A stretch of 64,000 nucleotides of DNA. Source: Rhodospirillaceae bacterium. GTDB lineage: Bacteria; Pseudomonadota; Alphaproteobacteria; MPNO01; UBA2964. The stretch is from the NCBI GenBank assembly GCA_018660305.1, contig JABJKO010000068.1:1-64000 (forward strand). The letters are read 5' to 3'. Every line of letters begins with the position of its first letter. Positions within the stretch are counted from its first letter, which is position 1. Below, one piece after another: positions 26,971 to 35,439 of the stretch. The notes below the pieces were generated by a model. The model worked only from the letters and a program-made list of their open reading frames with translations, was not told the DNA's origin and did no database searches. Position numbers and translations under genes: made by a program.

Positions 26971-27909
26971 CTACTCTGACCCATTCGCCGAAAACAGAAC
27001 GCGATCCATCCGATCCCACGTGAAGTCGGATAACGCGCGCCCTAGTTTCTCCTCCATTTTGTTTAAATTTACGTAATGGCGAAAACGAGTTTTTAGGTTG
27101 ATCTTGGGCGGCCGTGGCTGATCGGGATCGATTTCCCAGGGGTGGAAATAGAACACCGCGGATTGCCGTTCGATCTCATTGACCCGGCGCACCGCCCAGC
27201 GGGACAGCCCATAGGGAAACAGCCGGAAATATCCACCACCGGCGCTCGGTATGTTACGGCCAAACAGCGGCGTGGTGGTCAGCGGAAATTCAACGATGTC
27301 GCTGTCCTGCAAAGGCTTGTAGGCAAATCGGGGGGCGTCCGGCAATCCGTAATGGTCATGACGCACGGGATAGATGCTCGAACTATAGCTGTGTCCTTCA
27401 TCGGCCAGAATGTCGTGAACCCAGGAATTTGACGCATTGAAGGAGAACGAGGCCGCCCGATAGCCGGCAATGGCGCACCCCCCTACATCTTCAAGGATTG
27501 CCTTGGTCTTGCGGATATCGGCGCGGAACTGCTCCGGCGTCTGGTCGGTCGCCCGCTGATGGCAATAGCCGTGACTGGCAAGCTCGTGACCGGCATCGAC
27601 GATCTTGCGGATCATGGATTTGTGCCGCTCGGCGATCCAGCCCAGCGTAAAAAACGTACATTTGGCGTCGTGGGCGGCAAACAGATCAAGCAGCCTGCCG
27701 ATGCACAGCTCGACCCGGCTTTCATAGGAGTCCCAATCCTTGAGATCGACCGCCGGCGCAAAGGCGCTGACCTGGAAATACTCCTCCACATCCACCGACA
27801 TGGCATTGACGATTTTTTGGGGTGACTCGGCTGAAGCCGCAAGACCGGCATCATGGGGTTCAGGCCGGTCGATGGACATCGACGACCTGATCGTTGGCCG
27901 CGCGGTCAC
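26971..27909 (-). CDS. Polysaccharide deacetylase, PEP-CTERM locus subfamily
   Basis: This is 312 residues from GTG 27909; ATG 27879 is an alternative. The NodB fold is shown by AMSVDVEEYFQV (metal Asp), ELASHGYCHQRATDQTPEQF (H-x4-H metal pair) and GYRAASFS. The C-terminal IDPDQPRPPKINLKTRFRHY belongs to the extra DUF3473 part of the XrtA-linked subfamily TIGR03006. There is no signal peptide, so it probably acts on a cytoplasmic precursor. It starts 1 bp after the ATPase stop. Confidence 0.92.
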   Translation of the reverse strand: MTARPTIRSSMSIDRPEPHDAGLAASAESPQKIVNAMSVDVEEYFQVSAFAPAVDLKDWDSYESRVELCIGRLLDLFAAHDAKCTFFTLGWIAERHKSMIRKIVDAGHELASHGYCHQRATDQTPEQFRADIRKTKAILEDVGGCAIAGYRAASFSFNASNSWVHDILADEGHSYSSSIYPVRHDHYGLPDAPRFAYKPLQDSDIVEFPLTTTPLFGRNIPSAGGGYFRLFPYGLSRWAVRRVNEIERQSAVFYFHPWEIDPDQPRPPKINLKTRFRHYVNLNKMEEKLGRALSDFTWDRMDRVLFSANGSE

Positions 27910-27910
27910 G

Positions 27911-28915
27911 TTACCGCCCGGTCTTGAGAGCCGCTACTCGGCGATCGAGGGAATCCAGGGCGGATCCGTAATCAGGGCCTGACGCGGCCCAGCCTGGTGA
28001 AACCGGTGCCGGCGGCGCCAGCACGCCGCCATGTTGCACGGTGGCCGGAATCTGTGCGGCCAGCGCCTCGTGGTTGGGGGGTTTTTCGGTCGCCGAATGC
28101 TGGGTGCCTTCGTCGGCAAGTTCGGTCACCACCTCGAGCACCACATCATCGTCGAAATGATGCAGATCTTCGAGATAACCGAACAGCAGCAGGCGGCTGC
28201 ACAGGGTATTGATACGCCGTGGCACGCCACCGGTGTGCAAATGAATGAGATGATAGGCTTCTTCGGAAATGGTCGGATCGTCCTGGGATCCCACCATTTT
28301 CAGCCGATGCTGAATATAGGCCCGTGTTTCGTCCACCCCCATGGGCTCCAGGTGACAGGAGGCAATGACCCGCTGACGGAGCTGCTCCATGGCCGGATGG
28401 GCCATGATGGCGCGAAACTGGGGCTGCCCCACCAGGAAGCATTGCAGAAGCGGTTTTCCATTGGCCTCGAAGTTGGAGAGCATGCGCAGTTCCTCAAGCG
28501 CCGAGGGCGTCATGTTCTGGGCTTCGTCGACCACCAGCAGGGCGTGCTTACCCAGCTCATGGCGGCTGACCAGGAAATCCTCGATCTGGCGCAGCAGGGT
28601 CGCCTTGTCACGCTGTTCGAACGGCAGGCGGAAAGCGGACGCCACCATGCGCAGAGCATCGTCGGCTTCGAGCTGGGTGGTGACCACATTGGCGGAGACG
28701 AACCGCTCGCGGTCGATCTGGCTCATCAAATGGCCGACCAGCGTGGTCTTACCGGCACCCACATCGCCAGTAATCACGATAAAGCCCTCGCGCTCGTTCA
28801 GGCCAAAACTCAGATAGGCCAGCGCTTTCTTGTGACTCCGGCTGCTAAAGAAGAACCGGTGATCGGGGCTTAGCTGGAACGGTCGGCCGGAGAGATTGTA
28901 ATGCTCCGCATACAT
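27911..28915 (-). CDS. PEP-CTERM locus secretion ATPase (GspA/ExeA-like AAA)
   Basis: This 334-residue AAA ATPase opens MYAEHYNLSGRPFQLSPDHR. It has Walker A TGDVGAGKTT (about residue 50), Walker B ALLVVDEAQNM, sensor QCFLVGQPQFR and arginine-rich HTGGVPRRINTLCSRLLL. It matches the TIGR03015 family encoded beside XrtA and resembles the type II secretion ExeA motor. The C-terminal 60 residues are Ala/Pro-rich and variable. It begins 10 bp after the outer-membrane-barrel remnant, the expected neighbour in intact loci. Confidence 0.93.
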   Translation of the reverse strand: MYAEHYNLSGRPFQLSPDHRFFFSSRSHKKALAYLSFGLNEREGFIVITGDVGAGKTTLVGHLMSQIDRERFVSANVVTTQLEADDALRMVASAFRLPFEQRDKATLLRQIEDFLVSRHELGKHALLVVDEAQNMTPSALEELRMLSNFEANGKPLLQCFLVGQPQFRAIMAHPAMEQLRQRVIASCHLEPMGVDETRAYIQHRLKMVGSQDDPTISEEAYHLIHLHTGGVPRRINTLCSRLLLFGYLEDLHHFDDDVVLEVVTELADEGTQHSATEKPPNHEALAAQIPATVQHGGVLAPPAPVSPGWAASGPDYGSALDSLDRRVAALKTGR

Positions 28916-28925
28916 CTGACAGCCT

Positions 28926-29042
28926 TTAGAAACTCTTGGTTAATCCCAATGATACCGAATTTTCCATCAGGTCATCCGGCGCATTGTTGACCTTCCGAAA
29001 GGTCAGGTTATAGGTCAGATTAGCGCGAATATCGTTACGATG
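28926..29042 (-). pseudogene. C-terminal remnant of an outer-membrane barrel protein
   Basis: In the frame ending at 28926 the last 38 codons read NDIRANLTYNLTFRKVNN and end NSVSLGLTKSF-stop. Alternating polar/aromatic strands with a terminal Phe are the hallmark of an outer-membrane beta-barrel C-terminus. In exosortase A loci a barrel gene (TIGR03016 type) normally lies just before the secretion ATPase, exactly where this lies. The rest of the gene is absent: upstream sequence is the Wza-like gene in another frame. There is no start or ribosome site of its own. It overlaps the last 28 bp of the truncated Wza-like frame. Confidence 0.65.
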
Positions 29043-29368
29043 GGATCCTGAATATAGGTGGAGAGTTTTTTCTCCACATCTCGGGCCAGTTCCGTCGGCG
29101 TCTTGCCGGTTGCCGGAAGATCTTCGATCAAGGGGATCGTGATCCGGCCGTCGGGTCGAACGGGAACGTTGGTCGACAATTCGGGGTTGCGCCAGACAAA
29201 GATCTGCAGGCTGTCGTCCGAACCAATGCGATAATCCGTACCTACCCCTTCTTTTTCTCCCGCCACCTTTGCTGTCGGCAAGGTGTCGAGACCTGAACAA
29301 CCTGAGAGGCCCAGCGCGATACCGACTACCGCGAAGATCACTGCTTTTCCGAAAGTTCGTTTAATCAT
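29015..29368 (-). CDS. Polysaccharide export (Wza-like) lipoprotein, truncated
   Basis: This encodes 117 residues with a lipoprotein signal (AVVGIALGLSGCSG, lipobox LSGC) and the start of the polysaccharide-export domain: DYRIGSDDSLQIFVWRNPEL, VPVRPDGRITIPLIEDL and a following KKLSTYIQDPIVTI. Family members (TIGR03027) are about 200 residues; here the frame meets TGA just after YIQDPIVTI, where the SLBB part should begin. The sequence then continues in another frame as a barrel C-terminus. The likely cause is a deletion with the join near 29025-29036. The product could be an inert periplasmic lipoprotein. A promoter-like TTGACA lies upstream at 29443-29448. Confidence 0.8.
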   Translation of the reverse strand: MIKRTFGKAVIFAVVGIALGLSGCSGLDTLPTAKVAGEKEGVGTDYRIGSDDSLQIFVWRNPELSTNVPVRPDGRITIPLIEDLPATGKTPTELARDVEKKLSTYIQDPIVTIFALI

Positions 29369-29418
29369 TGCCTACGTCCCCGGCGTTATTGATTTCCCGC
29401 AACCCCACGAGAGGGTAC

Positions 29419-29448
29419 TATTTAGCGTTGCCGCTATTATCGTGTCAA
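29419..29448 (-). promoter_or_regulatory. Candidate sigma-70 promoter of the core XrtA operon
   Basis: On the minus strand a perfect -35 TTGACA is followed after 18 nt by TAAATA, about 50 nt before the ATG of the Wza-like gene. The -10 is weak. Confidence 0.35.
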
Positions 29449-29492
29449 AGTCTTCCAACAGACACGTTTCGCAGAGAAACATGAAAAATCCC

Positions 29493-31343
29493 TCATGTTC
29501 GTCCCTGCCACCATAGTTCCAGCATGGTCAGATCCCAGACGAGGCCACTTAACGGCCCCTCCCGGTCGGCCAGATGATCGTCGATTAACCGGTCAATTGT
29601 CCCACGTCGGAAAAAACCTCTCGTGGAAAGACCGGATAAGCTGTCGCACACGAGATCGCGCATAATGCCCGGCGCGCGAACCCAGGAATCAAACGGCATG
29701 CCGAATCCGTGCTTTTGCTTGTTCAGAATTTCGTTGGGTAAAAAGCCATCCATCGCCTTTTTGTAAAAGGCGCGGAGATGGCCGTCTTTCACCAATGTCA
29801 TTGCCGGAATTCTCGCGGCGAATTCGACCAGATGTTCGTCGAGGAAGGGAAAACGTACACGGCAACCGGCCAGTTCGCACATGCGGGTGACTTTTCGCAA
29901 ATCGTTGTCGGCAAGCGTGATCTGCAAATCGAGGCGCATCATGTGCTGTACCCGCGATTTGGTCGACGTTGCGTTATAGCTTGCCTCGATCAATTCGGCC
30001 GGAATGTCGGGATCGATCTCCCGGGCCGCCTCATCGGAAAACAGCATCGCGCTGCCGTTCCGTTGCAGCGGATGCCCGGAATAAAGACGGCGCGGCAGCG
30101 GGGTGTCGGCGATTCGCACATAGTTTGCCGCCCGGCGGAACAGGTTGATGCCGTCCATCACGCCAAAACTTTTGATCAGGGGTGACAGAAAATATTTCCG
30201 CAGCGCGTGGGGTAATCGACCGTAATATTCGAATATTTGCTGCTCGGTGTAGCGTTCGTTTCCGGCAAATATCTCATCTCCGCCATCACCTGCAAGCAGC
30301 GTGGAAACACCATTTTGAGCGGCCATCTGGGCGCAGAAATAGGTGGGAATCGCGGACGAATTGCCGAACGGTTCGTCATAAGCCGCCGCCAGGCGGGGCA
30401 GAAATGACGACGCGTCGTCGAGCGTCAGCGTGTATTTGTGGGACTCGAGATCGAAATGACGCGCGCAGATATCAGCATAGCTGCTTTCGTCATACCGGGG
30501 ATCGGTAAAGGAGATGGTGAAGGCCTTCGCCGGCCCGTCGCTGACCTCGGAAAACATGCCGCAAACAGTGGAGCTATCCAACCCACCGCTGAGAAAGGCG
30601 CCGGTCCGCGACTGATCGGACGATTTGACAACGCCCGATACCGCCGACCGCAGCCGTGTATGGAGTTCCTCGCGCAAGGCGTTTTCGTCAACCGGCCCGT
30701 CTTCGCAATAGGGAATTTCCCAATATGTCCGGGCCCGGGCGGCGGCGCCGTCGAACGCCAGATACTGGGCGGCGAGCAGTTTGTGCTGCTCCCGGTAGAT
30801 GGTCATGGGCGCGGGGCACACGTAGAAACTGATAAAATTGAATAGGGTCTGCGGCGTGATCGACGCGGTGACGGCAGGGTGGGCCCGCACGGCGTCCGTA
30901 TCGGTCCCGAACACCAGACCGCCGCCGGGCGGCGTTGCATAGCACAGACCGTGCACACCCATGCGATCGATGGCGATCAGGGCGACGCCCTGATCGGGCG
31001 ACACCACAGCAAGGGAAAACGGACCATGCAGAACCGAAAACAGATTGTTCTGATGTTTGCCATAGGCCGCGATCAACGCCGCGCCATGACCGCGTTCCCG
31101 GGCGATTGTGGCAAATGCCGGATCCGACCATTCCGGGTCACCGACCATCGCCGCCATCACGCCCTTCTCCTGATGCAGGTGAACGGAGTCAGACCACCCC
31201 CGCACATACAGCGCCGCGTTGGGTTGGGATATCCTGTCGTCGGCCTGGCCCGCTACCGGCATGAGCCCGCCCGCCATGTCCGACAGGACATTGTTCGGGT
31301 CAGCCGATGGTGTGATGCCTACCCAGCCGCATAATCCCGTCAT
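29493..31343 (-). CDS. Asparagine synthetase-like amidotransferase (ligase-cassette copy)
   Basis: From ATG 31343, which shares one base with the preceding stop (TGATG), this is 616 residues; a longer frame to 31679 lies inside the decarboxylase gene and is rejected. The N-terminus reads MTGLCGWVGI, so the putative glutaminase Cys is residue 5, not 2, and would need processing to become N-terminal. The synthetase domain is intact: FLSGGLDSSTVCGMF, FTISFTDPRYDESSY and LLAGDGGDEIFAGNE. It closes the ligase-decarboxylase-amidotransferase operon linked to exosortase A. Amide formation on a small acid is likely; the substrate is unknown. Confidence 0.87.
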   Translation of the reverse strand: MTGLCGWVGITPSADPNNVLSDMAGGLMPVAGQADDRISQPNAALYVRGWSDSVHLHQEKGVMAAMVGDPEWSDPAFATIARERGHGAALIAAYGKHQNNLFSVLHGPFSLAVVSPDQGVALIAIDRMGVHGLCYATPPGGGLVFGTDTDAVRAHPAVTASITPQTLFNFISFYVCPAPMTIYREQHKLLAAQYLAFDGAAARARTYWEIPYCEDGPVDENALREELHTRLRSAVSGVVKSSDQSRTGAFLSGGLDSSTVCGMFSEVSDGPAKAFTISFTDPRYDESSYADICARHFDLESHKYTLTLDDASSFLPRLAAAYDEPFGNSSAIPTYFCAQMAAQNGVSTLLAGDGGDEIFAGNERYTEQQIFEYYGRLPHALRKYFLSPLIKSFGVMDGINLFRRAANYVRIADTPLPRRLYSGHPLQRNGSAMLFSDEAAREIDPDIPAELIEASYNATSTKSRVQHMMRLDLQITLADNDLRKVTRMCELAGCRVRFPFLDEHLVEFAARIPAMTLVKDGHLRAFYKKAMDGFLPNEILNKQKHGFGMPFDSWVRAPGIMRDLVCDSLSGLSTRGFFRRGTIDRLIDDHLADREGPLSGLVWDLTMLELWWQGRT

Positions 31344-32581
31344 CAGACAAGCACTTCCTTGGGTCCGGGATGGCTCAGGAAATTGATCGGGCTGGCGGTC
31401 GGGCCATAGGCACCGGATTGGAACACGACGATCAGGTCCCCTACCTTGGCGCGCGGTAATTCCATTTTCGCACCGAGCAGATCGAGAGGCGTACAAAGCG
31501 GCCCCACCACATTGACCGTCTCGAGAGGCTTGCCTTTCATCCGATTGCCGACCGCAAGGGGGTAGTTCCGCCGAATGACCTGGCCGAAATTTCCCGACGC
31601 CGCGAGATGATGATGCAGCCCGCCATCGGTAATGAGAAATGTCTCGCCGCGGGACACCTTGCGATCGATCACGCGGCACACATAGACGCCCGATTCCCCT
31701 ACGATATACCGCCCCAGCTCGATCACCACATGCGCCTTGGGCAGGGCTTTCGTAACCGGCTGTATGGTCTTGGCCAGGGCCTTGCCCACGGGCGCGAGAT
31801 CGAGGGGCGTGTCTCCGGGCGCGTAGGGAATCCCGAACCCGCCGCCGATATTGATGTGACGGACGGGTGACGGCGCATGGCGGGCAAGATCCAGCGCCAG
31901 GGCGATGGTCTTCTGCTGGGTCTCCATGATCGATGCGGGACGCAGATTCTGCGAACCGGCGAATATATGGAAGCCCTGAAAATCCAGATCAAGCTCACCG
32001 ATGCGGCGCAGCATTTTGGGCACCCGTGAGGCATCGACACCGAATTGCTGCGAGCCGCCGCCCATGCGCATACCCGACGCCTTGAGCTCGAAGTCCGGAT
32101 TGACCCGCACCGCAACCCGGGGCCGGATACGGCTGGCCCGGCCGAGCCGTGCGACAATCCGCATTTCCGCTTCGGATTCAAGATTGAGAACAACGCCGGC
32201 GGCCACCGCCTGCGACAATTCCTGTGCGGTCTTGCCGGGTCCGGCAAAGCTGATCAGCTCCGCCGGCATGGGCGTATCGAGGGCGACCGACATCTCCCGC
32301 GCCGAGGCAACGTCGAGCCCATCGACCATGCCCGCAATGTGCTGCACAACCGCCGGCATGGGGTTGGCCTTCATGGCAAAATGAACATGAATCGAACGGG
32401 GCAGAACGCCGCGCAGATATTTTATGCGCTGCGTTATCTGCGCCCGGTCGTAGGCATAGTAGGGCGTACGGCCGACGCGGTCGGTCAGCCGGTCAAGAGT
32501 CATGCCGCCGACGACAAGATGACCTTCCTTGACTTTGAATGACTCGATAACGGAACCGGGCTTCGCCGCATTCTTACTCAT
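31343..32581 (-). CDS. PLP-dependent decarboxylase, exosortase A system-associated
   Basis: From ATG 32581 (4-bp ATGA overlap with the ligase) this is 412 residues. It is a group IV (alanine-racemase-fold) decarboxylase: Lys71 in HFAMKANP binds PLP, and FHIFAGSQN, INIGGGFGIPY, GRYIVGESGVYV, GPLCTPLDLL and FQSGAYG line the active site as in diaminopimelate/ornithine decarboxylases. It belongs with TIGR03099, found beside XrtA. It may decarboxylate an amino acid carried through the adjacent ligase/ACP pathway. Confidence 0.92.
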   Translation of the reverse strand: MSKNAAKPGSVIESFKVKEGHLVVGGMTLDRLTDRVGRTPYYAYDRAQITQRIKYLRGVLPRSIHVHFAMKANPMPAVVQHIAGMVDGLDVASAREMSVALDTPMPAELISFAGPGKTAQELSQAVAAGVVLNLESEAEMRIVARLGRASRIRPRVAVRVNPDFELKASGMRMGGGSQQFGVDASRVPKMLRRIGELDLDFQGFHIFAGSQNLRPASIMETQQKTIALALDLARHAPSPVRHINIGGGFGIPYAPGDTPLDLAPVGKALAKTIQPVTKALPKAHVVIELGRYIVGESGVYVCRVIDRKVSRGETFLITDGGLHHHLAASGNFGQVIRRNYPLAVGNRMKGKPLETVNVVGPLCTPLDLLGAKMELPRAKVGDLIVVFQSGAYGPTASPINFLSHPGPKEVLV

Positions 32582-34167
32582 GCAGCGCAATCCTTGAACA
32601 GGGCTTCCAGCTCCGATGCAATGCGCTTGCGGTCAATTTTTCCATTGGGATTACGCGGCAACGCGTCGCGCAGGACCACCCGCTGCGGCACCATAAAGGG
32701 CGGCAATTCCTTACGGCAGGCGGCGAGGACAGCCGCCTCATCAGCCGGTTTCTCAGGAGGCGGTGTCGCGACAATGACGATGGCCTGACCCTGAGTCTCA
32801 TGGGGGACGCCGATGGCGACCGCTTCGCTGACCAGGCCGGACGCATAGATGATTTCTTCGACTTCCGTCGGGCTGACACGATAGCCGGATGTCTTGATCA
32901 TTTCGTCCTGGCGGCCGACGAAATAGAGAAAGCCGTCCTCATCCATCCGCACCGTATCGCCGGACCACACCGCGAGCTCGGTAATGGGCAGCGCCGGATC
33001 CTGACCCGGCGCCGGCTTGAAACGTTCGGACGTGCGGTCGGGATCGTTCCAGTAGCCGAGGGCGACCAGCGCGCCGCGATGAACCAGCTCTCCCGGCTCT
33101 CCCGGCGCGCACAGGCTCCCATCTCCGCGGACCACAAGAATTTCGGCGTTGGGTATGGCCCTGCCCATGGAATCGGGCCGGTTATCAACTTCCGACGGCG
33201 GCAAATAGGTGGAGCGGAACGCTTCCGTCAGACCGTACATGAGATAGGGCGCGGCATTGGGCATGGCGCGGCGCAAACGATCCAGCGTCGGGCGCGGCAT
33301 ATGGCCGCCGGTATTGGTGAAGTAGCGTACGCTCTCGGCAGCCTCGGCGGGCCATTCCAGCCCTGCCAGCTGGTTCCACAGGGGTGGCACGCCGGCGATC
33401 CCGGTGGCGCGTACTTTGCCGGCCATCACCACGACGTCCTTGGGCAGGAGGAAGTTCATCAATATGACGCTGGCGCCCACATTGAAGGCCGTGGTCAGCT
33501 GCGACAGCCCGGCATCGAAGCTGAGCGGCAGAACCGACAGGATGCGATCGTCGGGGGTGTTCTCCAGGTACTGGCTGACGCTGCGGGCGCCGGCGACCAT
33601 GTTCCGGTGTGACAGCACGACGCCCTTGGGGAGCCCGGTGCTGCCGGACGTGTAAATTATGGCCGCCATATCCCGGTCGATGGCGGAGTGCGGCACGGTG
33701 CCTGCCGATGCCTTTTCGAATAGATCAGACCAGCCAAGGCCGTCGATATGGGCCAGCTCCGCGGCCGGCGGACCGTCCACCGAGACCACGCTATTGAGAT
33801 CGGGACAGTCGGACAATATGTCGCTCAGGCTGGCGAGGCGCGATTCCGAGGTCACCAATATGCGGACGTTGCAATCTCTGAGGATGTGACGCACCTGCTG
33901 GGGACGGAGCAACGGATTGACCGGAACAAACACCGCGCCCGCGGCCGCGGCACCAAACATGGCGACGACATTTTCGAGGCGCTTTTCCAGGTAAATCGCC
34001 ACACGCTCGGATTTCCCGATTCCCATGCGCACGAACGAAGCCGCCGATTGGCGAATCTGGCCGGCCAGTTCGCCATAGCTCAGCGTCTTGTCGCCAAACG
34101 AAAGTGCCGGCGCGTCGGGAGTCCGAAGCGCCGATTGAAAGACAAGATCTGGCAGTAACTCTGTCAT
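32578..34167 (-). CDS. Acyl-CoA/ACP ligase (AMP-forming), exosortase A system-associated
   Basis: This 529-residue ANL-superfamily enzyme has the phosphate loop IIYTSGSTGLPKGVVLSH (about residue 175), the adenine motif PYLMYGLTEAFRSTYLPPSE, GDTVRMDEDGFLYFVGRQDE with the hinge, and the catalytic Lys in NPNGKIDRKRI. It activates a carboxylate as an acyl-AMP and probably loads it on CoA or the ACP encoded at 35185. It matches the TIGR03098 group of exosortase A loci. It starts the ligase-decarboxylase-amidotransferase operon, where every junction overlaps. Confidence 0.92.
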   Translation of the reverse strand: MTELLPDLVFQSALRTPDAPALSFGDKTLSYGELAGQIRQSAASFVRMGIGKSERVAIYLEKRLENVVAMFGAAAAGAVFVPVNPLLRPQQVRHILRDCNVRILVTSESRLASLSDILSDCPDLNSVVSVDGPPAAELAHIDGLGWSDLFEKASAGTVPHSAIDRDMAAIIYTSGSTGLPKGVVLSHRNMVAGARSVSQYLENTPDDRILSVLPLSFDAGLSQLTTAFNVGASVILMNFLLPKDVVVMAGKVRATGIAGVPPLWNQLAGLEWPAEAAESVRYFTNTGGHMPRPTLDRLRRAMPNAAPYLMYGLTEAFRSTYLPPSEVDNRPDSMGRAIPNAEILVVRGDGSLCAPGEPGELVHRGALVALGYWNDPDRTSERFKPAPGQDPALPITELAVWSGDTVRMDEDGFLYFVGRQDEMIKTSGYRVSPTEVEEIIYASGLVSEAVAIGVPHETQGQAIVIVATPPPEKPADEAAVLAACRKELPPFMVPQRVVLRDALPRNPNGKIDRKRIASELEALFKDCAA

Positions 34168-34174
34168 AAATAAA

Positions 34175-34188
34175 GGCGCCCCTGCGCC
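34175..34188 (-). promoter_or_regulatory. Short hairpin against the ligase start codon
   Basis: On the minus strand GGCGC-AGGG-GCGCC is followed by TTTATTT and then directly by the ATG at 34167. It could occlude translation start or act as a weak attenuator. The nearest purine-rich site (GGGAGG) is before the hairpin, which is unusual. Confidence 0.25.
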
Positions 34189-34260
34189 CTCCCGTTAACC
34201 AACGCGGAGCCTTAATTAGCCGACAATAAAGGCGAAATTGCTAAGAGAGTGTTGATAAGT

Positions 34261-34962
34261 CTACTCGGCCGGGTCCACCGAATTAACCCGCAACGCCAGC
34301 CTGGGCCTCCGATCTTTTGACACTGAGAGATAGAGATAAGGGCTGAGTGATGAGAGAAGCAACTGGAGGCGGCCGATACGAACAAACAGGGCGCTGCTGA
34401 TGCGGCGGGCGCCAAGATTACCATGGGCGCCCAGGGAACCCGGATTGAACGCCGAAATCCGGCTTAGGGACCAGTGAACACCAAGCTCGCGGAGAAAGGC
34501 GTAGGCCTCATCCCACAGGCGGAGGAAGGCGAAGCCGCCCCTTGCCTCGGGGACGACGTAGACATCGAAATCCCACGCCGCCTGGCGCTCCGGCAGCAAG
34601 GCATAGGTACAGCGGACCTCGTCCTCGTCGTAGCTGTCCAGGCACAGCCAGAGGCAGCCGACGATGGCGCCGTTCTGAAACGCGCCGAAGCAGACCGCGT
34701 CCTGATCAAAGCGGTAGCGCAGCACGTCATCGGTCAACGGCAGGTCCCGTAACGCTGAATCATCCGGTGACAGACGGCGGACATCAATGGATCGGCCGCG
34801 GCGCGGTGGTAAAAGCGCCTCTTCGGCGACCGGCTGCGCGACAAAATAGTACCGAATGATGCGGCAGGGCGCCCCCAGCGTCTCAAACAGGCGGTTTGCG
34901 GCCCACAGGACGGCATTACCGGGACCCAATTCCGCACAGAGATTTTTGAATTTGCCGATCAA
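34261..34962 (-). CDS. GNAT-like acetyltransferase
   Basis: This encodes 233 residues. FGAFQNGAIVGCLWLCLDSY, DVYVVPEARGGFAFLRLWDE and SLSRISAFNPGSLGAHGNLG fit the acetyltransferase fold with its acetyl-CoA loop and the closing strand. The C-terminal LYLSVSKDRRPRLALR is less typical. It is upstream of the ligase by 93 bp on the same strand and divergent from the ACP gene. Such enzymes in EPS loci decorate sugar amines or amino-acid substituents. Substrate unknown. Confidence 0.65.
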   Translation of the reverse strand: MIGKFKNLCAELGPGNAVLWAANRLFETLGAPCRIIRYYFVAQPVAEEALLPPRRGRSIDVRRLSPDDSALRDLPLTDDVLRYRFDQDAVCFGAFQNGAIVGCLWLCLDSYDEDEVRCTYALLPERQAAWDFDVYVVPEARGGFAFLRLWDEAYAFLRELGVHWSLSRISAFNPGSLGAHGNLGARRISSALFVRIGRLQLLLSSLSPYLYLSVSKDRRPRLALRVNSVDPAE

Positions 34963-35013
34963 GACAACGAACTCTTGGACATCCAGACAAACGGTTCACG
35001 CCGAGTGCGGCCC

Positions 35014-35055
35014 GTTCTTACAGGGCCGTTCTCACAGGCCCATTCTTACCGGATA
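35014..35055. repeat. Three imperfect 14-bp tandem repeats upstream of the ACP gene
   Basis: GTTCTTACAGGGCC, GTTCTCACAGGCCC and ATTCTTACCGGATA follow one another without a gap in the 222-bp divergent region 34963-35184. They could be regulator sites; the rest of this region shows no clear promoter. Confidence 0.5.
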
Positions 35056-35184
35056 GACACTACGGAAACCTTTCAGCGCTACATTATCTCGCGGCTTAAC
35101 CATTCATTGGTTGGCAACTTCTGGCCGCTAGAACCAGTCGGACGCACCGGCGGGCATAGGGAAACCAAGAGAAAGAGCGCAAGA

Positions 35185-35439
35185 ATGGCGACAATCGACA
35201 ACATCCGGAACATCCTCAAGGACGTGCTGCAGCTTGGCCAGCGCGCGGACGGGCTGCAAGAGGCCACAAGCCTCTTCGGAAGCATTCCCGAGTTTGACTC
35301 CGTTGCCGTGGTGAGCGTTCTCACCGCCATCGAAGACCGCTTCGGCATTTTTATCGAAGATGACGAAATCAGCGCCGAGACCTTCGAGACGGTGGGTAAT
35401 CTGAGTAATTTCGTTGACCAGAAGCTTGCCGCTTTGTGA
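35185..35439 (+). CDS. Acyl carrier protein of the exosortase A cassette
   Basis: From ATG 35185 this is 84 residues; the longer frame from 34975 is non-coding leader. The phosphopantetheine site is Ser39 in PEFDSVAVVSVLTAIEDRFG, and FIEDDEIS follows as in ACPs. It overlaps the hydrolase 2 gene by GTGA. It is the natural partner of the AMP ligase at 32578, across the divergent promoter region. Confidence 0.9.
   Translation: MATIDNIRNILKDVLQLGQRADGLQEATSLFGSIPEFDSVAVVSVLTAIEDRFGIFIEDDEISAETFETVGNLSNFVDQKLAAL

Noticed and set aside
29043..29300. Upstream part of the frame that ends at 28926 read as a 124-residue protein
   Set aside because: Only the last 38 codons look like protein (barrel end); the rest is an out-of-frame reading of the Wza-like gene.
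31344..31679. N-terminal extension of the Asn-synthetase frame
   Set aside because: It lies inside the decarboxylase gene and is Arg/Gln-rich shadow; the TGATG junction gives a natural start at 31343.
35105..35122. TTGGCAAC...GGCC as a sigma-54 promoter for the ACP gene
   Set aside because: The -12 element reads CC instead of GC at the required spacing.
34975..35184. N-terminal extension of the ACP frame
   Set aside because: ACP homology begins at 35185; the upstream part holds tandem repeats and no ACP-like residues.
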